Source: Andrena cerasifolii (Eukaryota; Arthropoda; Insecta; Hymenoptera; Andrenidae). From it: a stretch of DNA of 64,000 nucleotides. Position 1 is the stretch's first letter. Every line of letters starts with the position of its first letter. Positions 29,977 through 39,990 of this stretch are shown here, piece after piece. The notes under the pieces were generated by a model that searched no databases, had not been told where the DNA came from, and saw nothing but the letters and a program-made list of their open reading frames with translations. The DNA lies in NCBI RefSeq assembly GCF_050908995.1, contig NC_135120.1, forward strand, positions 558,001-622,000, written 5' to 3'. Made by a program: the position numbers and the translations under genes.

Positions 29977-30870
29977 TGGGCCATTCCATGCGAAATCGGA
30001 CACTTTTCGGAGTAACATTTCAGATTTAGATGAAACTTGGATATGTTATAGTCTTTAGGAATATATAGGCATATCTTGACGGATTTTTCAAAATGTCAAA
30101 AATTGTGGATCTTACAGCTCTTTGAAATATAATGTTAACTTTTTTCAAAAAATTATAACTGTTGAACTAACAAACTGATCAAAATGAGCCTTTGGGTGCT
30201 TACAATGAAGACATAAGAGTACCTAATAAAAATTATTTAACGAAAAAATTTGTTTTAAAATTTATTTTGCAATTGTTCTAAACAAATGCCATGATTTAAT
30301 AGCGGGGCACTATTTAAAAATTTGAAAAAATAAGGGTATAGTCCTATTTGTCCCTTTTACGGACCCGTTTTGAGAAATACGGACACATTAAAATTGGCCA
30401 AATGAAAATTAACTGAATGTGACGCTGTGTCGCCCAGTACCGGCTCGACAAATTTAACCATATGGTATACAATGACTTTCAAGGCCACGCAAGGTTAGGA
30501 AGTAAAGAAATAGATAGTTCCATATTGTACTACGCACGGCTCAGCCAGACGAGCCGGTGCTGAGCGACGCGGCGTCACATTCAATTAATTTGCATGCGAC
30601 CAATTTTAAAGTCTCCGCGTTTCTAAAAACGTGTCCGTAAAGAGCACAAGTAGCCCTATATCTTCATTTTTTTTCAAATTTTTAAATAGTGTCCTGGTAG
30701 TATAAAATTGCATTTGTTGAGAACAATTTCAAAATAAATGGTCTAAAATTTGTTTTTTTTTTAAGTGTCGTATTTGTTATTAGTTCAACAGTTTCTTAGT
30801 TCAACAGTTATAATTTAATGAAAAAAAGTCAATTTCCACAATTGTGATCAAAATCCCAAATGGTAATTCG
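29977..30870. mobile_element. Long-armed foldback element, copy 1
   Basis: Arms of about 400 bp are complementary around a centre near 30450-30530, and the sequence is shared with 43766-44965. The central coding-like part of the other copy is largely deleted here. Confidence 0.7.
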
Positions 30871-30959
30871 TAAGTAATAAAATATTAAAAAGGAGAGAGT
30901 GTTACACGTATTCAGTAAATTCTGTCGCATCGAACCTCGGTTCGAAATTTAATTTGTAC

Positions 30960-31125
30960 GATGTAAGTAGGTATAGGTATTCAGCGAACATTATTCTCCG
31001 ATGCTCGCGGTGGCTCGCGGTTACGTTGTCGCTGTCGATGGGTCGTAAAAGAGAAGGATAGAACGGGGGTTATAGCAGCCGAGAAATAAAGCCAGCGCCT
31101 CGGTCTGCTAACACAGATACACAGC
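30960..31125. repeat. Interspersed repeat shared with 45589-45740
   Basis: It contains tcgctgtcgatgggtcgtaa, and agagaaggatagaacg a few bases further on. It precedes the hairpin below in both copies. Confidence 0.7.
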
Positions 31126-31289
31126 GTTGCCAGCAACATTATGCAAGACCACTTACTTAGCGGAAGGGGAACACCCACAGGAGTGGTGGTAACGTATGCG
31201 TGAAGACATTGCTCACGCACACATTACCACCACTCCTGTGGGTGTTCCTCTCCGCTAAATAAGTGGTCCTGCATAATGTTGCTGGCAAC
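31126..31289. repeat. Hairpin with ~70-bp arms
   Basis: gttgccagcaacattatgc through acaccaccg-type sequence is mirrored by its complement ending gctggcaac at 31289. The arms include cccacaggagtggtggtaa. Partial relatives lie at 45740-45810 and 55446-55480. Confidence 0.8.
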
Positions 31290-33090
31290 CCTGCAGATAC
31301 ACAACGATTTTTCAATAATAATAAGGGCTTAACTTTTTTTACTTTTAGTTTTTTCTGCATAAACATTTTTTTTCTAATATTGATAACAATTTCCTAATCA
31401 TAATGAGAGCAAACGTGATACAATGTCGAATTTTCTTTTCTTTTTGCTCAAATTCCTTTACACTGTGCCCTGGATTTCACCAGCCGATTGTGTTGTAATT
31501 TAAACTTCACGCTCTAAACAAAAACGTTTTCCTATTTTCAATATATAGGTATTTGCTGAGTGAAATTAGAATAAGTCGCATCTATTATTTTATGTTGTTT
31601 TATTTTTTTTAACCCTGTCTGCATTTTATATATTATCTAAGGACTATTTAACTTAGGACATAGGACCGTAACGGTTTACAAAAAAGGTCAGGGAGTCAAA
31701 TGTTGACTGATTTGGAGACTTATTCTTATTATATGTTCTATACAATAGTCGGAAGAATAAAAAATAATAATAGTAAGAGCAATATTTCAAATAATTACAG
31801 TAACATCCATATTCTGAAAAGATGATATCAGTAAATCAATACTTCCAGTATTAGTAAAAAAGTTTCAATCTTTCTTTTTTTATTTCCAATAATGTGGCCA
31901 TATAATTATAACATAAATACGACAGCGATTTCAAGTGATGTATGTGTTACTGTAAAAGCGTTAATATAGTAAATGTATACAGTTCCCAGCAGTTCGTAGT
32001 CAATGTATGCCTAAAATGAATATAATCTAACCTACAATCGTCCGAAAATGCATACATTGACTCCATCATGCTTTTATTATGGCTCGTATATTCAGCTATC
32101 GCTTCAGTTTTGCTATGAATCCACGTTGGCAGTCCTCCCGAGTAGGCGCCATCTCGTATCTACTACCTCAACTAAATTTGTCACGTGACTTGCTCTGTAT
32201 TATCGCCAATATGGCGGAACTCTGATTTGGGAATGCAGTCACGATTTTTCGTTTTTCGTCCTTATATGAGCAGATTTTGGCCTGGGAGAGGTCTCGTTCG
32301 AAAGAAGAAGATTCAATGCGGAGCGCTCTGCTCACCGTTTGAGTCACAAAACTCTTTTAGTGTCCTATAAATGCTTGGATTCTGCGGGTATATTTTGTCG
32401 ACTTTTGCTTTACTTTGGACACTGATATTATTACACATCAACACGATCTCGTTGAACCATGAGCAGAGCGCTTCGCATTGAACCTTCCTCTTTCGAATGA
32501 GACCTCGCCCAGCCCAAAATCTGTTCATATAAGGACGAAAAACGAAAAATCCCGAACCCATGTTTCGGGCCAGATTGTGTCGGTATACAGCGCGCTGCAT
32601 TACCCGTGTCTACCCCCTTAAGCTTTTCAATGTCTACGTGGAAGCTCCTGCTACAAAACGAGGTGGACATACTCCAACGATTACGCAGCAACGCAACATG
32701 GCCCCAAACTCACATTATAATTGATCATTTACGACTAGAGTTCACGCGTATGCATGATGATCAACTTATTAAAATCACCGATAATCGCGTTGTCATATAT
32801 ATGACTGAAGCCACGATGTGTAAACTATTCGCGTACAATCATTGCATTGAACATATGTATACGTGGCTAACTGAAAATATGTACTCTGTAAGCAGTAAAT
32901 ATGCCACTTTCGTAGACGTTCTACGTAGCGCTACCGCGCCAACAGATTATGTAAAATTAATTTCTGAAAGCGAACACTTCGAACAGCATTCATTGATCGA
33001 TTGTGAATTGTTAGCATGTGCAATCAATCATATTGTGCATGATGCTCGTAGTAAAAAATGTTAAATTATATTCTTTTAATTGTATATTTG

Positions 33091-33496
33091 TAACAATATA
33101 TATATATCGTATATTATTTCTCCATTTCATTCACCCATCATCCTCCTCGTCACCTAACTTTAAGATTTGCTGACGCTGCATAATTCTTTCTATGATTCTC
33201 ACGAACGACGTTTCCAAAAGTAGCATATTACATTCGCGCCGCCAAGTGACATCACCCTGCACGGCTGCTCCAGAGGAGTCGAATTACGCGAGATCGCGCG
33301 AAACGCAGCGACGTTAAACCGGAACGCTTTGAAATACTGTTAGCTTTAGAATGCATGCGATTCTATCCCCTATGTAGTGGTATCTCTTGTCCTCCTAGAA
33401 TTTTAACTTTAAAGTAATGCTCCGTCTCTTTCACTCGAAGACGCGGTGTCGAAAAACAGCGATCTTTCCCGACATCGTCCGAAACAATTTCTGATA
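33091..33496 (-). repeat. Right inverted repeat of the Polinton-like provirus
   Basis: Inverted partner of 7272-7700 over about 410 bp at high similarity. Confidence 0.8.
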
Positions 33497-33529
33497 CAAT
33501 TTCTCATAAAAATAAATTATTATACGCGA

Positions 33530-34005
33530 GGTTTGGCAACGGCTCATGATGTGTGTGTGTGTGTGTCACATATGTGACGCTCCGTTGGTTTCGCTATATG
33601 TACCATTCGGAAAAGACTAATGTCAGAGACGGTGTTTGGGGGAGTTGGTTAGGCGGCTGACTCGTACCGCGGAGGTCTTGGGTTCGAGCCCCGTCGCCCC
33701 GCGAAGTTTTTTCATTTATATTAATATTATAAAATTAATATTTCCTTCCTTACCGACAGTCTGTACCACGCTCCAGAGTAGCACCTTCACCCGCGGTTCC
33801 TCCTCGATGCACTTCGGTGTATCGGTTCGAGATCGGTTCGGTATCGATATCTGCTCCTCGCGCTATACCCCCCACCACTCTGCCATCTCTATGACGTCAT
33901 CCGCCGCCGCCCACCGGCAAAAAACAAATTTTCAAACTCAAATTTGGATTTCAAGGTCGGTTATCATGACCTTGAAACTCAAATTTGAATTAGAACCCGC
34001 CTAGC
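33530..34005 (+). repeat. Shared tRNA-like unit, copy 2
   Basis: It contains a (TG)n run, the tRNA-like segment 33627-33700 with B box GGTTCGAGCCC, the accgacagtctgtacc block and the imperfect palindrome at 33930-33990. It ends where Gypsy C coding sequence begins. Confidence 0.7.
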
Positions 34006-35447
34006 TATACATACTATTTGACTTCCCTCCGAAATCCTTATTACTTTTCCTACTTCGAATGAGGTTTTTGAGGTTAATTTAAGCATCTCTCTTTCTTCCA
34101 ACTCTATTCCTGTCTTCTCTATTGGATTGCCTTCCGTATTAACGAATATTGCTTATGTTTCTCTTCTCATCCACAAGTGATCATTTATTTCAGTAACCTT
34201 GCATTTAATTGGGATTTCACTCCTTATCTTTGGTAATCCTCTTTGTTTGTGGTTCTTTTTCCCTGGTTTATTAGATTTAAAGTTTTTATTTTTAGGGTTT
34301 TTAGGAAGTATTTTATAATTCCCGTCTCCTTTTCCCTTTAATGTTAATGGTGATACTCGTCCCGATACTGTTCCACTGGATTCTGAGGTTTTTCCTTTTT
34401 TAGGGGGGATAAGCCTGATGCTGCTGCTGCTACTGCTACAAGAATTTATTTTAGGAGGATCGCGATATACGTGGGTTTTGGGGACTTCCACTCCCTCATC
34501 GATTTCCATTATCTCATCTTCGTTAGTTATTCGCTGATTTGCAATCGGTTTGATTTTGGCTCCACATTGTCCTTGCTGATTCGTGGGTGACATTATATCG
34601 ACCTCCATTACGGATGGTCCTGATCCTTCTTGATTAACGACTGATTTAGGGGGAGGATGTACCTCCACTGACACCTGAATATTCCTGTTTACTTCAAAAC
34701 TATCTGTTGACTGTTCGGTCCTTTGGGGCTCTTCAACTAACAGTTCTCTTTCCTTCGTCTTTTTTTGGACTGGTCGACCTGACGGTGAGGTCGTAGTGGT
34801 CTGATGTTTTCGTTTTATTTGGTAACCGTCCATTATTGGGTCATCAGAGTTGTCTGAGTCCCATGAAGAAGCATCTCCCTTTGGTTGTTTTAATAGTCTT
34901 GGATTCCCAGATTCTGTATTGGTGGTCATTTGTGACCGAGTTCGTTTTTCGCTTGCTTGTAGGGGAAGAGTAGGTATTGGATTCCTTGATAAGGCATCAG
35001 CATTGGTATTATATTTCCCGGGCTTGTAAATAATTTCGTAATCGTACTCGGCTAACCTAATTTTCCAGCGCATCAATCTTGAGGTTGGATTTGCTAATTT
35101 ATGCAGCCATTCTAGTGGTTTATGATCCATTATCAATTTACACCTTTTGCCATAAACGTACGGTCTGAAGTGTCCCATGCCGTACACTAGTGTCAGTAGT
35201 TCGCGCTCGGTCGATGCATATCGTGTTTCGGCATCATTTAAGATTCTGGAGGCATATGCGATTGGAAGATCCTTTCCAATTTCTCCCTGACTGAGGACGG
35301 CTCCCACGGCGTATCCGGAAGCGTCCGTTGTAATAATAAATGGATCGTCAAAATTTGGATATTGTAATACAGGCTCTTTGCATAACGCGTCCTTTAATAT
35401 CTCGAATGCCTCTTGTTGTTTATTCTTCCAAATGAAGTTATTATCTT
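34006..35447 (-). pseudogene. Gypsy C RNase H and pre-integrase spacer
   Basis: RNase H starts after a frameshift near 35447. It contains GAVLSQGEIGKDLPIAYASR and a DHKPLEWLH block and ends at NADALSRNP (about 34990). About 260 residues of low-complexity, charged, Ser/Pro-rich spacer follow, then LWMRRET and a TAA (34153). The frame stays open past that stop to about 34006 with an AIFVNTEGNPIEK segment. That resembles a block just before the integrase of Gypsy D. The integrase is missing. Confidence 0.75.
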
Positions 35448-37046
35448 TTTTGTTAGATCTGATAACGGTTTAGCTATTTTTGAAAAGTCTTTTATGAACC
35501 TACGATAGTATCCTGCCAGTCCAAGGAATTGTCTCACATTCTTTATTGTTTTTGGTAATGGAAAATCTTTGACAGGTTCTAGTTTTCTTGGATCTGGTCG
35601 AACTCCATTCTCGCTAATAACGTGCCCCAAGTATGCTACTTCTTTTTTTAAGAATTCGCATTTATCTGGCTGCAGACTTAAATTTGCTTCCCTAAGTCGT
35701 TTCATTAACCTTTCGAATTTGACTGCATGCTCTTGAAGTGAGCGAGCGTAGATTACTATGTCGTCTAAGTACACGAATAATTCTACACCCTGTAGTCCGG
35801 TAAGAACCTGATCCATCAATCTTTGAAATGTAGCAGGGGCATTCTTCAATCCAAACGGCATTCGGTTAAATTCATAGTGTCCGTAAGGAGTGGAAAATGC
35901 TGTTTTATGTTTATCATCTGGATGCATCGGGATTTGATGAAATCCAGAAGCCAAATCGAATACTGAGAAATATTTGGCGCTACCAAGTTGATCCAATATG
36001 TCTAATATATTCGGCAACGGATACGCATCTCCTATCGTTTCGTCATTCAATTCACGGAAATCAATTACTACTCTCCATTTTTTATTTTCTTTACTGTCTG
36101 GTTTCTTCGCGACTATCCATACCGGAGAGTTATAAGGAGAAGATGAAGGTTTAATTATATTATTTTTTAATAACTCGCGTATTTGTTTATTAATTTCTTC
36201 TTTGTGCACTTGCGGGTATCGATATTGTTTAGTATTTATTGGGGTATCGGTTTTCGTAATTATTCTATGTTTAATTGCGCTCGTGGCCTCTAGTCCTGTT
36301 CCGGGGATATGAAACCTATCAGAATAACGCCTAATTAATATTTCTATATTGTTTCTCTCTTCAACATTTAAGTGGTTAGTACGGAGTAGCTCTAATACAT
36401 GTTCGACATGTTCTGGGGTTTCAATAATTTCTGGCATCTCTACTTCCTCATAAGGTTCTAATTGAATGGGTGGTATCGCTATTGTTATATCCTTAGTGGA
36501 TGTATTAATAATATAAAGATTAGCTAACCCATTATTATTGGTAACCAGAGCTCTTCCCATAAGAATTTTAGGATGTAAATTTAATTTAGGTACGTATCCG
36601 GTTTTAAGATCTGAGGCTAGAACTTTAACTTGCACTTGGCATCTTGATCGGTTCGGTATAACTACCTTGCAATTTTCGAATGGTAAAATATAGTCTCCTA
36701 CTACTACAGCTGATCTAGAATAGTTTATCTTGGCTCCAATTTCTTTGAAAAAGGTTGTACCTAATAATCCATCCTGTGCGATAGGCATTGTTTCGACAAC
36801 ATGGATCTCTATTTCTTTGTTTAAAAATTTGATTTTAATATATCCTATAGTAGGAAGAATACTATTGGCTATTCCTTTTAATTCGTACACAGCATCCGTG
36901 TAGATTGGAATTTCAGGAGAAATGACTTCTTGTTTAATTACACTCAGGTCAGCACCTGTGTCTATCATCAATTGGATTTCAGGTTTGTTAAATTCCGGTC
37001 CTGATAAAGTGAGATTTGATGATTTTCCAATTCTTAACATCTGCAA
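35394..37046 (-). pseudogene. Gypsy C protease-reverse transcriptase
   Basis: The protease active site MIDTGADLSVI is near residues 27-37. RT blocks follow: SPYNSPVWIVAKK, WRVVIDFRELN, FDLASGFHQIPM, NRMPFGLKNAPATFQRLMD and the catalytic FVYLDDIVIY. The connection domain with GLAGYYRRFI follows, then the frame is lost at about 35447. The lineage looks like 17.6/297-type Gypsy elements, from motif style. The protease start is not in frame with gag. Confidence 0.85.
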
Positions 37047-37058
37047 ATTAAGTGCATC

Positions 37059-38055
37059 CTATCTTTGTGCCGAAGTTTCCTGCGTATTATTTGGAACTTT
37101 AGACGTTCTAGATCTAGAGTCTATGATCCCTTCACGATTTCTGTTATTGTTATATATTCTCTTACGGCATTGTTCAATAGTATGACCTTTGATTTTACAA
37201 TATCTACATTCTATTTGCGGTGCTGGTCGCGGTACTGAATTACGTTGTTGATTTATTCGTCTACATTCCTGAATAGTATGTCCCACTCGTCGGCAATGAT
37301 TACAGAATTTTGGCTGCCAGGATATTTGCGATATTTGTTTCTCGGGGAGTTGACTACTACAATTCATTGTCGTATGACCATAACCAAAGCAGTTAGTACA
37401 TCGCGCAGAGTATGAGAGACCTTCCGCGAATCTGTTTCTCATTAAATTTTCTTGATTTTCAGCCTCGGCTTTGATCGCGGCGCTAATAGTACTATCCAGC
37501 TCGGCGAAATCAACTGTTCGCATTCTCGCGTAAACCTCCGGTCTCAATCCCGTCAAAAATGTCCGAATAGCATTTATTTCCGCAGTTTGATTATACTGCG
37601 CGACATTCTGGGGAACTACACGTTTTTATTTGTTGGAGGATTTCTGAGACACGACTACTGTAATCGACAGTTGCTTCGTTCGGCAGCTGAGCGACTCTGG
37701 ACAAATCTCCGTATAATTGAATCGACGAATACAGTGGGGCAAAGCGAGAATTTAGTATTCTAATTAATTCATCTATGGTGTTGTAATCACCATTCAAAAC
37801 AACTCGTGAGGCTTGGCCATATAATTTATTCTTAATAATCTGTACTAATCCATACTCGGCGTTTGGTGCGACCATATTTTTCGCGTTTTTGCAACATTTT
37901 GTATATTGGTACATAGAAATATTTCGTACATCGAATGCCGGAACCGTATCTGCGGCATCTCTAATTCTAATCTGCGGGTGACGCATATTTTCCTGGTCTA
38001 AATGCAGGTTTTGCAGTTCGGCTGCCACCTCGTTTATAAGATCACGTTCAGCCAT
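37059..38055 (-). pseudogene. Gypsy C Gag, frameshifted
   Basis: The N-terminal part is from ATG 38055 (MAERDLINEV...) to about 37615, where the frame shifts. The C-terminal part runs to 37059. It has three CCHC zinc knuckles: CTNCFGYGHTTMNC, CNHCRRVGHTIQEC and CRYCKIKGHTIEQC. The Gag matrix/capsid region is helical. One base change near 37600-37620 explains the break. Confidence 0.8.
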
Positions 38056-38179
38056 GATTGGTCGTACTTCGCAATTGTCAAAGAAGAAAAATTCTCGTTC
38101 TTCGCTATAGGAGGGTTACTCCTTTGCCACAAAATTCGCGATTTTGCAAATCTACTATCCCACCGCTGCCACCAAAAAT

Positions 38180-39990
38180 TGTTGCCTGTAACGGTTTCGA
38201 GCGTGACGTAACGCTTCTTACAGGATTTCGGGATTGGTTCGAGTGACGTGCGATAAAGAATTAAAATTCAAGAACAAGAATTTAACTTAATAGTGTTTAT
38301 TCAGGAAAACACTTCTAAATCATACAAACAAACAAAAATTAACACTTTATAATTTTAAAGGAATTAGAATAATTAAATAGGTTGCGACTCTCAGTCGGTA
38401 CAAAGAAATAAAGTTGATCGTCTTGGGTTGCGACTCTCGGTCGGTACAAAAGAACGCCCGTTTGATCGATCAATTTAATATATTGTAAATTAAATGACTA
38501 ATAATGACGTTGAGGTGGTATGAGGTGAAATAATATCAACTCCGACTTACCAAGCACTCAATTTATTTTTTAATCAAAGAAAAACGACAATATTACTGGA
38601 TGATTCGCGTGTAGCCGTCGGGGTGTTCACGCAGGAACTGCCTAGATCCAACTGCTCTCTTCACCGACCGTACCCTTGACCAGGGGTAGAAAAGGTGAAG
38701 GAAGGAAATAGAAAAAGAGAAAGACAGAAAACTGAAGAAAAACTGAGATGAAGATAAAAGAGAAAGCTACTCGAGAAACGACTTCGCTCGGCTCGCGCGG
38801 ACCTGGTCGCCACATGTTCTCAACGAACACCAGGCCCAGACGAAAGCCTCGGGAAACGAATTGAACAAAGAATAGGAAGGAAGTTGTAAATAGCAAGGGA
38901 ATTTAGAAAAGTGAAAGTTAGAAACGTAGGGAAAGAAAAGTATCGAAGAGAAGACGTTTGGTCACCAAAACGTAACTGCTACAACGTCTTAGTCGATAGA
39001 ATGAATTGGTTTATGGATAGTGACTCTCGGTCAAAGTAGGTATTAGGTTGTAATTTTAGGAATTAGCTTATAAGTCTAGGAGTTAGATTATGGATAGTGA
39101 CTCTCGGCCAATATAGAAGGATAATAGGTTTATGTAGTAGTTTAGGATTTAGGAATTGAATATGTTAAGTTGAGATCCATTTTAAATTGTTCTCCGTTTC
39201 ATCAGGGGCAGGTTTGCCACCTGGAGTGATCTCAGTCCCACGTTGCTCAGGAGTAATGTAACCGGAGAATAAGAATTAATAACTTTGCTTCAACAAACTA
39301 AGGGGCCTACAAGGCGGCTTCCACGGCCTGAACATCTCGTCAAACTTAGCGACTATGGCTTTGGTTGGGACGCTCGACAGAACCGAGGGGCCTACAAAGC
39401 GGCTTCCAAAGTTGGAGCATTAATTTATGTTGGGATCAGCAATAAGCTTTAAATGATCCTTTTGCGTTGAATAATTGAATGCTTGAAATAGAATTCTCGA
39501 CTGCCATCGAATGAATCGAATAGAATTGAATGAATCTCTCTGGGCTATCGTGCCCGTATTTATACATATTCTGGATTTTGGGAGCGCACCAATAGGAATG
39601 GAGTTCGACTATAACGCGTCAATCATTCTCGACTCGCTCGATCTGTTCTCCAGCCAGTCTACAAATCGACTGGTTAGTGCGCAGGCGCGCGTGGAACGCT
39701 CGGTTCTCCCACTCGTCGCTATGCATATTTCTCTGCTCTCGATCCTTACTCTCGCCGATCCGCCGATCGACTGAGGATCGCGCATGCGTTCGATTCTCCC
39801 ACTCTTCATCACTCGATTCTCTCTTTCATCGCACTCACGTTTCGCGATACTCTGAGCTAATATTGATATTAATACTAAACACACCTTATAAAAGTAGGAA
39901 TAATAAGAATATAATGAGAATATAAGTATTTAAGTGCTTATTAATTGGATTTATTAACATGAAAAAGAAAGGGGCAGTTTCGGGGGTTTG
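38180..39990 (-). repeat. Gypsy C 5' LTR/leader region with short internal repeats
   Basis: It starts TGTTGCC next to the PBS. It contains four copies of a gactctcggtc-bearing motif (about 38381, 38427, 39012, 39089). It also has two copies of ggggcctacaaggcggcttcc (about 39302, 39386). No second LTR copy is in the window, so the outer edge is unproven. The tgttaca at about 39988 is one candidate. Confidence 0.4.

Larger units (their letters stand above)
28881..32617. mobile_element. Non-autonomous TTAA-flanked transposon (3,737 bp)
   Basis: The termini are inverted: GGGGGTAGACACG at 28881 and its complement ending at 32617. TTAA duplications lie at 28877-28880 and 32618-32621. No transposase is encoded. 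A ~95-bp inverted pair lies near the right end (32249-32341 / 32455-32552). Three further foldback repeats are nested inside. The right ~700 bp recurs at 57839-58548. A piggyBac-superfamily origin is inferred from the TTAA target. Confidence 0.85.
28497..33064 (+). pseudogene. Two-exon Polinton gene split by a TTAA element
   Basis: Exon 1 is 28497-28609, starting MYKHSLND and including a Gln/His tract. The intron is 28610-28701 (gtatgt...ttcttacag, 92 bp). Exon 2 starts at 28702, is interrupted at TTAA by a 3,737-bp element, and resumes at 32618-33064. The splice join is in frame, and removing the element with one TTAA leaves the frame continuous, giving about 245 aa. Conserved parts include GRDYPLTATAYKRL and TEATMCKLFAYN. 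I recognise it as a recurring companion of ant Polinton-like elements, but the function is unknown. Its 3' end abuts the right terminal repeat. Confidence 0.65.
34006..38179 (-). mobile_element. Gypsy C retrotransposon, internal part, lacking integrase
   Basis: It shows gag, protease, RT, RNase H and a spacer in order on the minus strand, then ends at the shared repeat unit. A PBS-like TGGTGGCAGCGGTGGGA lies at 38158-38174 beside the putative 5' LTR edge (38180). It is multiply broken. Confidence 0.8.

Noticed and set aside
38058..38246. Plus-strand ORF over the Gypsy C leader
   Set aside because: It overlaps the primer-binding site and gag start of the opposite strand and has no motif.
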